Numbered from the stretch's first letter, positions 24,241-33,851 are shown. The stretch: 64,000 bases of DNA from Ectobacillus funiculus (GCF_042429435.1 NZ_JBHMAF010000196.1), one strand, 5' to 3'. The notes: a model not told the origin generated them from the sequence alone. Program-made: numbers and translations.

Positions 24241-25779
24241 ATGAGCTATGAGTATGTAATTGAAATGAATGGCATCACCAAAATCTTTCCAGGCATTGTT
24301 GCAAACGACAATATTACACTTCAAGTGAAAAAGGGTGAGATTCACGCACTGCTAGGAGAGAATGGTGCCGGAAAATCCACACTAATGAATGTGTTGTTTG
24401 GCTTGTATCAGCCTGAGGAAGGCGAAATTCGGGTGAAAGGAAAACCCGTTAAGATCACAAGTCCAAACGTTGCAAACGATTTAGGAATTGGCATGGTGCA
24501 CCAGCATTTTATGCTTGTGCATAATTTCACTGTAACAGAAAATATCATTCTCGGAAATGAACCGACGAAGGGTGGCAAAATTAATATTGCAGATGCTGCG
24601 CTAGAAATTAAAAAGCTGTCTGAGCAATACGGCTTGGCGGTAGATCCGTATGCGAAAATTGAGGACATTTCTGTTGGGATGCAGCAACGTGTGGAAATTT
24701 TGAAAACGCTATACCGTGGTGCGGAAATTTTGATTTTTGATGAACCAACGGCAGTATTAACTCCGCAGGAAATTCATGAACTAATCGCTATTATGAAGCG
24801 TCTCGTGCATGAGGGAAAATCCATTGTTCTCATTACACATAAACTGAAGGAAATTATGGAGGTAAGCAACCGTTGTACGATTATCCGCAAAGGAAAAGGA
24901 ATTGGAACAGTGACAATTGCGGAGACAAATGAGGACAAATTAGCAGAGTTGATGGTTGGGCGTCAAGTGAGCTTTAAAACAGAAAAGTCAGACGCAAAGC
25001 CTCGTCAGGATGTGCTTAGCATCCGTAATTTGACTGTACATGATACCCGCGGCCTCTCTGCTGTAAAGGGGCTTGACTTAACCGTTCGTGCGGGAGAAGT
25101 GATGGGCATTGCCGGGATAGAAGGCAATGGCCAAAGCGAGCTGATTGAAGCCATTACCGGCTTACGAAAAGTTGAGTCAGGATCTATTACGCTAAGCGGG
25201 AAAGAGATTACAAATTGGCCGACCCGCCGCATCACAGAGGAAGGGGTAGGGCATATTCCGCAGGATCGTCATAAGCATGGACTCGTACTAGATTTTTCAA
25301 TTGGTGACAATATGGTGCTGCAAACCTACTATAAGCTGCCATTTTCAAAAGGTGGCATTCTAAATTTTAACAAGGTGTATGAGAAAGCAAAAATGTTGAT
25401 TCAGCAATTTGACGTCCGCACACCGAGTGAATATACACCTGCACGCGCTTTGTCTGGAGGAAATCAACAAAAAGCTATTATCGCCCGTGAGGTGGATCGT
25501 AATCCAGAATTGTTAATCGCAGCGCAGCCAACTCGGGGGCTTGATGTTGGCGCCATTGAATTTATTCATAAAAAGCTCATTGAGCAGCGTGATAAAGGCA
25601 AGGCAGTATTGCTTATTTCCTTAGAGTTGGATGAAGTTATTAATGTGAGCGATCGGATTGCGGTTATCTATGAGGGACAAATTGTTGATATTGTAGATGC
25701 TAAGCAAACAGATGAACAAGAGCTTGGATTACTAATGGCTGGCGGCAAGCAAAGAGAGAAGGTGAAGGAAGATGCCTAA
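24241..25779 (+). CDS. nupO: Nucleoside ABC transporter ATP-binding protein
   Basis: This 512-residue protein holds two fused ABC domains, as in ribose-type and BMP-type importers. Domain 1 has Walker A GENGAGKST (about residues 40-48), signature ISVGMQQRVEI and Walker B LIFDEPTAVLT. Domain 2 has the degenerate Walker A GIEGNGQSE, signature LSGGNQQKAI and AAQPTRGLDVGA. The degenerate second site is common in this family. ATG 24241 follows GGAGGAGG. It overlaps nupP by eight bases. Confidence 0.88.
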   Translation: MSYEYVIEMNGITKIFPGIVANDNITLQVKKGEIHALLGENGAGKSTLMNVLFGLYQPEEGEIRVKGKPVKITSPNVANDLGIGMVHQHFMLVHNFTVTENIILGNEPTKGGKINIADAALEIKKLSEQYGLAVDPYAKIEDISVGMQQRVEILKTLYRGAEILIFDEPTAVLTPQEIHELIAIMKRLVHEGKSIVLITHKLKEIMEVSNRCTIIRKGKGIGTVTIAETNEDKLAELMVGRQVSFKTEKSDAKPRQDVLSIRNLTVHDTRGLSAVKGLDLTVRAGEVMGIAGIEGNGQSELIEAITGLRKVESGSITLSGKEITNWPTRRITEEGVGHIPQDRHKHGLVLDFSIGDNMVLQTYYKLPFSKGGILNFNKVYEKAKMLIQQFDVRTPSEYTPARALSGGNQQKAIIAREVDRNPELLIAAQPTRGLDVGAIEFIHKKLIEQRDKGKAVLLISLELDEVINVSDRIAVIYEGQIVDIVDAKQTDEQELGLLMAGGKQREKVKEDA

Positions 25780-26830
25780 AATTACATTATCGCCCCGGAT
25801 GATTGGAGTGTTAGTACCAATTGTATCAGCTGTATTTGGTCTGCTTGTCGGCGCAATTGTGATGATGGTAAGCGGTTATGATCCTATTGCTGGGTACGGT
25901 GCATTATGGGAAGGGATGGTCGGAACACCCCGGGCATTTGGGGAGACCCTTCGTACGATGATTCCGCTTGTGCTGGCAGGCTTATCCGTTGCATTTGCAT
26001 TTCGCACAGGTCTGTTTAATATCGGTGTCGAAGGGCAGCTTCTTGTAGGGTGGTTCGCATCTGTGTGGGCTGGTTATGCGCTGCATTTGCCAAGTGTCCT
26101 TCATATTCCCCTTTCTATTTTAGGAGCGGCGATTGCGGGTGGAATTTGGGGGGTTATTCCAGGATTTTTAAAGGGAAAATTTAAAGTGAATGAAGTCATT
26201 GTGACGATTATGCTGAATTATGTTGCCTTGTATCTCACGTATGATTTTATCAAACGCTTTTTAGATGCCGGAAATGAAAAATCTTACGACATCCAGGAAA
26301 CGGCCTCTTTAGCATCTACTATGCTTTCGAATATAACAGGAGGCTCACGCTTGCACTGGGGCATTGTTGTGGCGCTTATTATGGCTGTCCTGATGTGGTT
26401 TTTGATTGATCGTACAGCTCTTGGGTATGAATTGAAGGCTGTGGGGTTTAATACACATGCATCGCAATACGCTGGGATGAAGGTCTCCCGGAATATTGTG
26501 CTTTCAATGTCGATTGCAGGGGCATTTGCTGGGATTGGCGGAGCAATGGAAGGATTGGGCACCTTTCAGAATATGACTGCCATGTCCTCCTTTACGGGAA
26601 TTGGATTTGACGGGATTGCTGTTGCTTTACTTGGGGGTAATAACGCCTTTGGTATTTTGCTTGCAGCTTTATTATTTGGCGGATTAAAAAGTGCTGCGCC
26701 GCAAATGAACTTTACAGCTAACGTTCCATCCGAACTCATTAATGTGATCATCGCCTTTATTATTTTCTTTGTGGCAAGCAGCTACGTCCTTCGTTGGTTG
26801 CTTTCCCGTTTGAGTAAGGAGGGGAAGTAG
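25772..26830 (+). CDS. nupP: Nucleoside ABC transporter permease
   Basis: This 352-residue integral membrane protein of the BPD_transp_2 family has about nine hydrophobic segments. The family-typical stretch RTGLFNIGVEGQLLVG lies near residue 80 and FTGIGFDGIAVALLGGN in the C-terminal half. It forms the membrane channel with NupQ. ATG 25772 lies inside the end of nupO, with GAAGGTGAAGGA as ribosome site. It is followed without a gap by nupQ. Confidence 0.88.
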   Translation: MPKITLSPRMIGVLVPIVSAVFGLLVGAIVMMVSGYDPIAGYGALWEGMVGTPRAFGETLRTMIPLVLAGLSVAFAFRTGLFNIGVEGQLLVGWFASVWAGYALHLPSVLHIPLSILGAAIAGGIWGVIPGFLKGKFKVNEVIVTIMLNYVALYLTYDFIKRFLDAGNEKSYDIQETASLASTMLSNITGGSRLHWGIVVALIMAVLMWFLIDRTALGYELKAVGFNTHASQYAGMKVSRNIVLSMSIAGAFAGIGGAMEGLGTFQNMTAMSSFTGIGFDGIAVALLGGNNAFGILLAALLFGGLKSAAPQMNFTANVPSELINVIIAFIIFFVASSYVLRWLLSRLSKEGK

Positions 26831-27790
26831 ATGAGCTTCTTGGAGTTATTAGCGATTATTGTTTCCGGAACGCTTTATACAGCAACACCGCTCATCTTTA
26901 CTGCGCTTGGCGGGGTATTTAGCGAACGATCCGGCGTTGTCAATATCGCACTGGAGGGATTAATGCTGTTCGGTGCGTTTATCGGAATCGTTACAACGCT
27001 TTTAATGGGCGATACCTGGGGGATGGCAGCGCCATGGGTGTCACTGATTGTTGCAGCGATTGCCAGCGGCTTGTTTGCGCTGCTTCACGGGGTCGCATCC
27101 ATCACACTAAAAGCAGATCAGACAGTGAGCGGCGTTGCTATTAATTTTCTCGCTCTTGGCTTAACGGTGTTTGCGATTAAGAAAATCTTTGGAAAGGGAC
27201 AAACTGATTTTATTCAGTTTCGCATTGAAAAGGTGGATGTCCCGATTCTTTCCGATATCCCGATTATCGGGAGGATCTTTTTCTCGGATGTGCCGTATAC
27301 ATCCTATATTGCTATCATTCTTGCCTTTGTTGTATGGTATATGATTTATAAGACGCCGTTTGGCTTGCGTCTGCGAGCGGTCGGGGAGCATCCGATGGCT
27401 GCGGATACGATGGGAATTAATGTGTATAAAATGCGTTATATCGCTGTATGTATTTCCGGGATGTTTGCAGGAGTCGGAGGTGCAGTATTTGCTACATCAA
27501 TTTCTGGCAACTTTTCTGGCGGAACGATTACTGGACAGGGCTTTCTTGCATTAGCTGCAATGATTTTTGGAAAATGGCATCCCATTGGTGCGCTTGGTGC
27601 CGCTTTGTTTTTTGGTTTTGCTCAATCACTTGCTATTACGGGTGGGACCATCCCGTTTTTAAGAGGTGTTCCGAGCGTGATTTTAACCATCCTGCCTTAT
27701 GTATTCACAATTCTTGCCCTTGTTGGCTTTGTTGGACGTGCGGAAGCACCGAAAGCTCTTGGTGTACCGTATGAAAAAGGAAAGAGATGA
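26831..27790 (+). CDS. nupQ: Nucleoside ABC transporter permease
   Basis: This 319-residue second permease of the BPD_transp_2 family is highly hydrophobic. It shows ALGGVFSERSGVVNIALEGLMLFGA near the start and SGNFSGGTITGQGFLALAAMIFGKWHP towards the end, matching the NupQ/RbsC-like pattern. The ATG directly follows the nupP TAG, and the ribosome site GGAGGGG is within the nupP end. Its stop codon is built into the 5' arm of the operon terminator. Confidence 0.88.
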   Translation: MSFLELLAIIVSGTLYTATPLIFTALGGVFSERSGVVNIALEGLMLFGAFIGIVTTLLMGDTWGMAAPWVSLIVAAIASGLFALLHGVASITLKADQTVSGVAINFLALGLTVFAIKKIFGKGQTDFIQFRIEKVDVPILSDIPIIGRIFFSDVPYTSYIAIILAFVVWYMIYKTPFGLRLRAVGEHPMAADTMGINVYKMRYIAVCISGMFAGVGGAVFATSISGNFSGGTITGQGFLALAAMIFGKWHPIGALGAALFFGFAQSLAITGGTIPFLRGVPSVILTILPYVFTILALVGFVGRAEAPKALGVPYEKGKR

Positions 27791-27818
27791 TAAAAAGCCC
27801 ATGGACGGGCTTTTTATC
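27789..27818 (+). terminator. Intrinsic terminator of nupOPQ
   Basis: GATAAAAAGCCC and GGGCTTTTTATC form a perfect 12-bp stem around ATGGAC. The stop codon of nupQ (TGA, 27788-27790) overlaps the first bases. Confidence 0.92.
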
Positions 27819-27952
27819 ATACTTTAAGAGGAATAAGCTTCTAGCTAGGAGCCAATTCGACGTAGTGAGAAATTTTAGGAATAAAGTATAAATGTAACTC
27901 CGCCTCTGCCTTCGCCCAAAGGCGGGGCTCGCCAATCGGCGAGTTTTCTTTA
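27819..27952 (+). repeat. Family I intergenic structured repeat, copy 5
   Basis: ATACTTTAAGAGGAATAAGC, TTCTAGC, CAATTCGACGTAGTGAGAAA, TTTTAGGAATAAAGTATAAA. The middle hairpin GCCTCTGCCTT/AAGGCGGGGC is especially good here, and CTCGCC-AATC-GGCGAG with TTTTCTTTA ends the element. It starts at the last base of the nupQ terminator. Confidence 0.9.
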
Positions 27953-28085
27953 GCAAAAACGTAAATAATCTTCTTTTTTATCATACAATAGACATAACTA
28001 GCTTCATTTGTACAAGAAACTTGCATACTGTTTGCTAAAAAATGTATATTGAAAAAGAACATCTCTTAATAGAGGAGGAACAAGA

Positions 28086-29360
28086 ATGGAAGTTGTGTCT
28101 CAGCAGATACACTGTCTAGAAGGATTGACTGTACATATCATTCCAACCGTTAAGTATAAAACAAATACGCTTGTGCTTCGCATGAAGGCGCCGCTTTCGG
28201 AGGAAAATGTCACCTACCGCGCCATTTTACCATATGTTCTGCAAAGCGGAACAAAGCAACATCCATCTGTTAAAAGTATTCGCCAATATGTAGAGGATTT
28301 GTATGGCGCTGCATTAGCTGTTGATGTGAATAAAAAGGGCGAAGAGCATATTATCTCAATTTATATGGATGTTGCCAATGAGACATATCTGCAAGATGCA
28401 CCTCCTTTGTTGGAGAAAACCGTGGCGATGCTTGCGGATGTTTTGTTGCACCCCGCAGAAGAGAATGGTGCTTTTGTTGCATCAATTGTGGAAAGCGAAA
28501 AACGCGCACTTTTGCAGCGGATTGAATCAGCGTTTGATGATAAAATGCGCTACGCAAATCAACGTCTTATTGAGGAAATGTGCAAGGAAGAGCCGTATCG
28601 CCTTAGTCCAAATGGTCAGGAGGAGGCTGTGTCTTCCATTACGCCGCAATCATTGTATGAATATTATAAGAAAGCTTTGTTAGAAGATGAAATTGATTTA
28701 TATATCGTTGGCGATGTGAAGGAGAATGCGCTGCAACTTGTAGAAAAATATTTTTCTATCCCGGTGCGGCAGCAGCAACAGAAACAAACAGCTCAGTCTG
28801 CAGCCCCTAGGCAGGAGCGCGAGGTAGTGGAAAAGCAGGATTTAAAGCAAAGTAAGTTGCATATTGGCTATCGTACACATATTACATACAAAGATAATGA
28901 TTATTTTGCACTCCAAGTATTTAATGGCTTATTTGGCGGCTTTGCCCACTCTAAGCTTTTCCGAAATGTGCGGGAGAAGCATAGTCTTGCCTATTATGCA
29001 GCTTCTCGGTATGAGAGCCACAAGGGAATCCTATTTGTGATGTCAGGAATTGAAGCGCAAAATTATGAAAAAGCAGTGAACATCATCGGGGAGCAACTGA
29101 CGGCGATGCGAAATGGCGATTTTACAGAGGAAGATCTGTCTCAAACAAAAGCGGTTATTAAAAATCAAATTCTAGAGACTCTTGATACACCGCGTGGATT
29201 GATTGAATTATTATACCATGATGTTGTTGCTGATTATAAACGCCCGATGGACACGTGGTTTGGTGATGTAGATCGTGTAACGCGAGATGAAATTATAGCA
29301 GTTGCTAATAAAATTGGGTTAGATACGATTTACTTATTGCAAGGATCGGAGGAGGCATAG
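28086..29360 (+). CDS. ymfF: M16-family peptidase homologue YmfF (no zinc motif)
   Basis: This 424-residue M16-like protein has a C-terminal M16 half (LFGGFAHSKLFRNVREKHSLAYYAASR). The HxxEH zinc motif that should appear near residue 50 is absent; the aligned region reads LPYVLQSGTKQHPSVKSIRQ. It is therefore probably the non-catalytic partner of YmfH, which has an intact motif and starts one base after this stop. Paired active/inactive M16 subunits are known in this family. ATG 28086 follows AGAGGAGG. The substrate is unknown. Confidence 0.88.
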   Translation: MEVVSQQIHCLEGLTVHIIPTVKYKTNTLVLRMKAPLSEENVTYRAILPYVLQSGTKQHPSVKSIRQYVEDLYGAALAVDVNKKGEEHIISIYMDVANETYLQDAPPLLEKTVAMLADVLLHPAEENGAFVASIVESEKRALLQRIESAFDDKMRYANQRLIEEMCKEEPYRLSPNGQEEAVSSITPQSLYEYYKKALLEDEIDLYIVGDVKENALQLVEKYFSIPVRQQQQKQTAQSAAPRQEREVVEKQDLKQSKLHIGYRTHITYKDNDYFALQVFNGLFGGFAHSKLFRNVREKHSLAYYAASRYESHKGILFVMSGIEAQNYEKAVNIIGEQLTAMRNGDFTEEDLSQTKAVIKNQILETLDTPRGLIELLYHDVVADYKRPMDTWFGDVDRVTRDEIIAVANKIGLDTIYLLQGSEEA

Positions 29361-29361
29361 C

Positions 29362-30648
29362 ATGGAGAAAATTGAATATGGACAGCTGAAGGAGCAGCTG
29401 TATTATGAAAAGCTGCCGAACGGTCTTGAGGTATATATTTTGCCAAAGAGCGGCTTTAATAAAACATATGCGACCTTTACGACAAAATACGGCTCAATTG
29501 ATAATGAGTTTATACCGCTTGGCAAGGATGAAAAGCTGCATGTTCCAGATGGTATTGCCCACTTTTTAGAACATAAGCTGTTTGAGAAAGAAGATCGGGA
29601 TGTGTTCCAAGATTTTGGGAAGCAGGGGGCATCCTCCAATGCATTTACATCCTTTACGCGCACGGCGTATCTATTCTCCTGCACTTCAAATGTAGAAGTG
29701 AACTTACAAACACTTCTCGATTTTGTACAGGATCCATATTTTACGGAGCAAACCGTCGAAAAGGAAAAGGGGATTATCGGACAGGAAATTCAAATGTATC
29801 AAGACAATGCAGATTGGCGCTTATACTTTGGATTGATTGAAAGTTTATATCAAAAACATCCGGTTAAGATTGATATTGCTGGTACCATTCAGTCGATCAG
29901 CCAGATTACAAAAGATTTGCTGTACGAATGCTACCATACGTTTTATCATCCGAGCAATATGCTGCTGTTTATTGTCGGTCCAATTGATCCAGAGAAAATG
30001 ATGCAGCTTGTACGCGACAATCAAGCCAATAAACCGTATACGGATCAGCCGAGCATTGAGCGCTTCTTCGAGGAGGAGCCGGAAGAGGTAAGTGAAAAGA
30101 AAACGGTTATTCAAATGACGGTACAAACACCGAAATGCTTAGTAGGCATTAAAACGAAGCAATCTGGGAAAACAGGCCGCGAGCTGCTGAAATTTGAAAT
30201 TGCAACAACGCTGCTCATGGATTATTTATTTGGAAGAAGCTCTGATAACTATGAGCGTCTTTACCAGGACGGTTTGATTGATGATACATTTTCCTATGAC
30301 TACACAGCAGAAAGCAATTTTGGATTTGCGATGGTTGGGGGCGATACGAAACAACCAGATGAGCTTGCAGAGCGTTTGCGTTCTATTTTACTCGATACAA
30401 ATTATGAAGGGCTATCAGAGGAGACACTAAGCCGTGTGAAAAAGAAAAAGATTGGCGGTGTTTTGCGTTCGCTGAATTCCCCGGAATTCATTGCCAACCA
30501 ATTTACACGTTATGCGTTTAACGGCTCTAGCTTATTTGATGCTTTGCCAATTCTAGAGGAAATTACCATCGATGATTTAAAGGCAGCTGCACAAGAATTT
30601 ATTAATGAGAAGCGAATGAGTATTTGCCAGGTTGTTCCGAAGCGATAA
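29362..30648 (+). CDS. ymfH: M16-family zinc protease YmfH
   Basis: This 428-residue M16 peptidase has the intact inverted zinc motif HFLEH at residues 67-71 and the distal glutamate region EKEKGIIGQEIQMYQDN. The C-terminal domain has DYLFGRSSDNYERLYQDGLID. It probably forms a heterodimeric cytoplasmic protease with YmfF, whose gene ends one base upstream; GGATCGGAGGAGG serves as ribosome site. The pair sits in the ymf cluster upstream of rodZ-pgsA, as in B. subtilis. The substrate is unknown. Confidence 0.9.
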   Translation: MEKIEYGQLKEQLYYEKLPNGLEVYILPKSGFNKTYATFTTKYGSIDNEFIPLGKDEKLHVPDGIAHFLEHKLFEKEDRDVFQDFGKQGASSNAFTSFTRTAYLFSCTSNVEVNLQTLLDFVQDPYFTEQTVEKEKGIIGQEIQMYQDNADWRLYFGLIESLYQKHPVKIDIAGTIQSISQITKDLLYECYHTFYHPSNMLLFIVGPIDPEKMMQLVRDNQANKPYTDQPSIERFFEEEPEEVSEKKTVIQMTVQTPKCLVGIKTKQSGKTGRELLKFEIATTLLMDYLFGRSSDNYERLYQDGLIDDTFSYDYTAESNFGFAMVGGDTKQPDELAERLRSILLDTNYEGLSEETLSRVKKKKIGGVLRSLNSPEFIANQFTRYAFNGSSLFDALPILEEITIDDLKAAAQEFINEKRMSICQVVPKR

Positions 30649-30680
30649 AAAAGCATCCTTCCTTTAGGATGCTTTTTTTT
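30648..30680 (+). terminator. Intrinsic terminator of ymfFH
   Basis: AAAAAGCATCCT and AGGATGCTTTTT form a 12-bp stem followed by more T. A family I repeat begins at the last T. Confidence 0.92.
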
Positions 30681-30815
30681 ACACTTTAAGAAAGTATAAA
30701 TTTCTAGCTGGATGCCAATTCGATGTAGCGAGAAATTTTAGGAATAAAAGATAAGGGCAACTACGCCTCTGTCTTCGCCCAAAGGCAGGGCTCGCCAATC
30801 GGCGAGTTTTCTTTA
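30680..30815 (+). repeat. Family I intergenic structured repeat, copy 6
   Basis: This is close to consensus: TACACTTTAAGAAAGTATAA, ATTTCTAGC, CAATTCGATGTAGCGAGAAA, TTTTAGGAATAAAAGATAAG, GCAACTACGCCTCTGTCTTC, GCCCAAAGGCAGGG, then CTCGCC-AATC-GGCGAG and TTTTCTTTA. Confidence 0.92.
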
Positions 30816-30885
30816 GGAGCATATGCTCCCTCATGAGCAAAACAAGGTGATTGTGCTCTTTTTATAAAAAACGGAGGAATGTACA

Positions 30886-31611
30886 ATGGGGAAATATGCA
30901 TTAATTACAGGAGCGAGCGGCGGTATTGGCTCTGCAGTTGCACATCGACTTGCGGCTGATGGCTATTCATTATATTTGCATTATCATCACAATGAAAATG
31001 CTGTAAGAAAGCTGCAGCAGGAGCTTGCTTCCAAGCACATTGGGGTTACGCTCGTTCAGGCGGACTTAACTGACCGGGACGGGGCAGAAGCATTGTGGAG
31101 TTCTGTGACGCATGAATTGGATGCAATTGTCTATACAGCTGGGAAAAGTGTGTTTGGGCTTGTGACGGATGTTACAAATGAAGAGTTAGCGCAGATGACA
31201 CATCTGCAGCTGACAAATGTATATAAGTTAGTGAATCTGGCTCTGCCTGCAATGATTCGCCGCCGCACAGGCGGTGTCGTGATTATTTCTTCCATTTGGG
31301 GTCAGATTGGAGCATCCTGCGAGGTTTTATATTCGATGCTCAAGGGAGGGCAAAACACCTATGTGAAGGCGATAGCAAAAGAAGTCGCGCTAAGCGGTAT
31401 CCGGGTAAATGCTGTTGCTCCCGGTGCGATTGATACAGAGATGCTCCGGATATTTTCAGAAGACGAAACAAGAGCTCTTGCGGATGACATTCCGCTCGGT
31501 AGACTCGGGGTTCCGGAAGAAATTGCGAATACCGTATCTTTTTTATTATCAAAGGAGGCTTCTTATATTACAGGGCAAATTATTGGAGTGAACGGCGGAT
31601 GGCATTGTTGA
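30886..31611 (+). CDS. ymfI: Short-chain dehydrogenase YmfI
   Basis: This 241-residue SDR oxidoreductase resembles FabG. The cofactor motif TGASGGIG is at residues 8-15, IVYTAGKS (variant NNAG) lies near 83, the catalytic serine in IISSIWG near 135-138, and Tyr-x3-Lys in YSMLKGG near 149-153. RVNAVAPGAIDTEM and ASYITGQIIGVNGGWH complete the pattern. The cofactor is probably NADP(H), but the substrate is unknown. In B. subtilis, ymfI lies in the same gene order after ymfH. ATG 30886 follows ACGGAGGAA. Confidence 0.88.
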   Translation: MGKYALITGASGGIGSAVAHRLAADGYSLYLHYHHNENAVRKLQQELASKHIGVTLVQADLTDRDGAEALWSSVTHELDAIVYTAGKSVFGLVTDVTNEELAQMTHLQLTNVYKLVNLALPAMIRRRTGGVVIISSIWGQIGASCEVLYSMLKGGQNTYVKAIAKEVALSGIRVNAVAPGAIDTEMLRIFSEDETRALADDIPLGRLGVPEEIANTVSFLLSKEASYITGQIIGVNGGWHC

Positions 31612-31683
31612 TACATAAAAACGAAGAAACTGATGCATAGTAAGAGTGAACCAATCATTACTTTTACAAAGGGGTGCATTGTA

Positions 31684-31932
31684 ATGTCAGTATTAGACAA
31701 TTGGGATCAATGGAAAGGTTTTCTAGGAGAGCGTTTAAATGCTGCAGAGGGCAAAAATTTTGATGGCAATTCTATTAATGAAATGGCATACCGCATCGGC
31801 GACTATTTGGCAAACGAAGTAGAAGCCCGCAATCCGGAAGAGCGCGTGTTAGCAGATCTTTGGAAAGTGGCGGACGAGCAGGAGCAACATACGATTGCTA
31901 ACCTAATGCTTAAGATTGTACAACATAAGTAA
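31684..31932 (+). CDS. ymfJ: YmfJ, DUF3243 family protein
   Basis: This small acidic, helical protein of 82 residues (VLDNWDQWKGFLGERLNAAEG; ANEVEARNPEERVLADLWKVADEQEQHTIANLMLKIVQ) is the DUF3243 family member found at this place in Bacilli. An in-frame ATG at 31633 was rejected because AAAGGGGTG precedes ATG 31684. Function is unknown. A terminator follows directly. Confidence 0.86.
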   Translation: MSVLDNWDQWKGFLGERLNAAEGKNFDGNSINEMAYRIGDYLANEVEARNPEERVLADLWKVADEQEQHTIANLMLKIVQHK

Positions 31933-31937
31933 GAAAG

Positions 31938-31966
31938 AAGAGAGGCGCTGTCCTCTCTTTTTCTTA
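31938..31966 (+). terminator. Intrinsic terminator of ymfJ
   Basis: AAGAGAGG and CCTCTCTT form an 8-bp stem around CGCTGT, followed by TTTCTT. Confidence 0.85.
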
Positions 31967-32092
31967 TGGTGTGAGATCCAGTTTTTTCAAGTATGTATAC
32001 ATTTGAAGAGGCAGATAGCATAATTTAACTTTCCTATTGATATAAAATCATATAATATAGAGTACGTAGATGTAAAGCGGGGAGGCTAGAAG

Positions 32093-32878
32093 ATGATTGA
32101 ATGGTATTTCGAGTATGAAATTCATAAGAATCGCCCTGGTTTGCTTGGTGACGTGGCTTCCTTAATAGGAATGCTGGGCATTAATATTGTAACGATTAAC
32201 GGGGTGGACAATTCCCGGCGAGGACTGCTGCTTATATGTGATAATCAGGAGCAGATTACAAGGCTTGAATCAATTCTTAACACAATGGACAACATAACAG
32301 TAACGAAATATCGTCAGCCAAAACTTCGAGATCGGCTTGCTGTCCGGCATGGAAGATATATCCAAAGGGATGCGGATGATAAGAAAACATTTCGATTTGT
32401 GCGTGATGAACTTGGGTTGCTTGTTGATTTTATGGCCGAATTGATGAAAAAGGAAGGTCATAAGGTGATCGGCATTCGCGGGATGCCTCGTGTTGGAAAA
32501 ACAGAGTCCATTGTAGCCGCAAGCGTGTGTGCAAATAAGCGTTGGATTTTCGTCTCCTCGACACTCATTAAACAAACTGTGCGCAGTCAGCTTATTCAAG
32601 ATGAGTATAATGAGAACAATATTTTTATTTTGGACGGTATTGTTTCCACTAAAAGGGCAAACGAACGGCATTGGCAGCTCGTGAGGGAAATTATGAGCCT
32701 CCCAGCCACAAAGGTAATTGAGCATCCGGACATTTTTGTAGGTCAATCAGAGTATACAATGGATGATATTGATTACATTATCGAGTTAAGGAATAGCGAT
32801 GATGAAGAAATTAAGTACGATCTAGTGGACGACATTGAGCTGGATAAGAAAAATAACTTTTCCATGTTTGATTTTTAG
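32093..32878 (+). CDS. ymfK: YmfK, DUF3388 family protein with N-terminal ACT-like domain
   Basis: This 261-residue protein starts with an ACT-like module (YEIHKNRPGLLGDVASLIGMLGINIVTINGVDN, about residues 7-40). A basic segment and a P-loop-like stretch follow (IRGMPRVGKTESIVAASVCANKRWIFVSSTLIKQT, about 127-160). That pattern, GxPRVGKTE, looks like Walker A, suggesting nucleotide binding. The family (DUF3388) is conserved at this site in Bacilli and has no assigned function that I know. ATG 32093 follows GGGGAGG. Confidence 0.83.
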   Translation: MIEWYFEYEIHKNRPGLLGDVASLIGMLGINIVTINGVDNSRRGLLLICDNQEQITRLESILNTMDNITVTKYRQPKLRDRLAVRHGRYIQRDADDKKTFRFVRDELGLLVDFMAELMKKEGHKVIGIRGMPRVGKTESIVAASVCANKRWIFVSSTLIKQTVRSQLIQDEYNENNIFILDGIVSTKRANERHWQLVREIMSLPATKVIEHPDIFVGQSEYTMDDIDYIIELRNSDDEEIKYDLVDDIELDKKNNFSMFDF

Positions 32879-32899
32879 GTACATATCGAGGTGTTATCA

Positions 32900-33790
32900 G
32901 TGACAGAACTAGGACAAAAGCTCAGGGAAGCAAGAGAAGCAAAAGGCCTTTCTCTTGATCAACTGCAGGAAATGACAAAAATTCAAAAGCGTTATTTGGT
33001 CAGCATTGAGGAAGGAAATTACGATGTACTGCCAGGGGAATTTTACGTTCGTGGGTTTATTAAACAGTATGCAGAAACTGTTGGACTCGACCCGGAGGCG
33101 ATTGCACAGGAGCATTTCGGCAGGATGCCTGTAACACCAACGCAGGATGTGCCGCTCCGCTCACAACAACCGAGAGAAACGGTATCGCGCAACGCTTCTT
33201 CCAAGATTATGGATCATATGCCGAAAATGTTTATTGCATTGCTTGTTATAGCTGTTGGAGTCGGGATTTGGCTTACTGCGCAGCTTTTCGCAAAGCCGTC
33301 GGAACATCAAGCAGAAAAAGTGACGCCGAGCTCCGACGCCCAAGTACAGGAGGCAAAGGATTCCACTTTAGGCAAACAGCAAGAGGAGCCTAAGGAAGAA
33401 AAAGCGAAGACGGAAAAAACACAGCCGGCTCAGGAGCCTGTGCAAGAACTAAAGGCAGTCCAAACATCAGGAAAGACTACTACGATGGAGCTTCGTAATA
33501 ACAAAGGATTTACTGTGGAGATTACCGCTAAAGGACCATGCTACATCGATATTAAGAATGGTGCAGGAAAGTTGTTTTACAGCGGTACGTTAAATGAGGG
33601 TGAAAGCCATCAGCAGGATATGTCAGCCGAAGAAGCTGTTCGTTTGAACATCGGAAGTTCGCCAAATGCTGACATCAAAATTAATGGTCAAGCCGTTGCT
33701 TATCCGCAGGATCCGAAAGAGTTTTATCATCAAATTTTGCTTATTAAAAATTTGAGTGTATCACAGGCAGGGCAACCTGCTCAACAATAG
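32900..33790 (+). CDS. rodZ: RodZ-like cytoskeletal protein (YmfM)
   Basis: RodZ links the MreB cytoskeleton to the cell-wall elongation machinery. The 296-residue protein has an N-terminal Cro/CI-like helix-turn-helix (LGQKLREAREAKGLSLDQLQ; IEEGNYDVLPGEFYVRGFIKQYAETVGL), one membrane segment (about residues 111-131, MFIALLVIAVGVGIWLTAQL), a low-complexity Lys/Glu linker and an extracellular beta domain (DUF4115). Both GTG 32891 and GTG 32900 are possible; 32900 was chosen because AGGTG then lies at normal spacing and VTELGQKL matches the family start. A terminator overlaps the stop codon. Confidence 0.88.
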   Translation: MTELGQKLREAREAKGLSLDQLQEMTKIQKRYLVSIEEGNYDVLPGEFYVRGFIKQYAETVGLDPEAIAQEHFGRMPVTPTQDVPLRSQQPRETVSRNASSKIMDHMPKMFIALLVIAVGVGIWLTAQLFAKPSEHQAEKVTPSSDAQVQEAKDSTLGKQQEEPKEEKAKTEKTQPAQEPVQELKAVQTSGKTTTMELRNNKGFTVEITAKGPCYIDIKNGAGKLFYSGTLNEGESHQQDMSAEEAVRLNIGSSPNADIKINGQAVAYPQDPKEFYHQILLIKNLSVSQAGQPAQQ

Positions 33791-33813
33791 TCATCATTGC
33801 GATGACTTTTTTT
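33789..33813 (+). terminator. Intrinsic terminator of rodZ, overlapping its stop codon
   Basis: AGTCATC and GATGACT form a 7-bp stem around ATTGC, followed by seven T. It begins inside the TAG stop (33788-33790) and ends about 40 bases before the pgsA start. Confidence 0.8.
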
Positions 33814-33851
33814 CAATGAATAACCGCTTTACATATGATGGAGGAATAGTT

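Noticed and set aside
24241..25779. Degenerate second Walker A of NupO as a defect
   Set aside because: The pattern GxxGNGQSE is normal for the second ATPase half of this importer class.
32270..32746. 158-codon minus-strand frame inside ymfK
   Set aside because: Antisense to a conserved gene; no ribosome site and no recognisable protein features.
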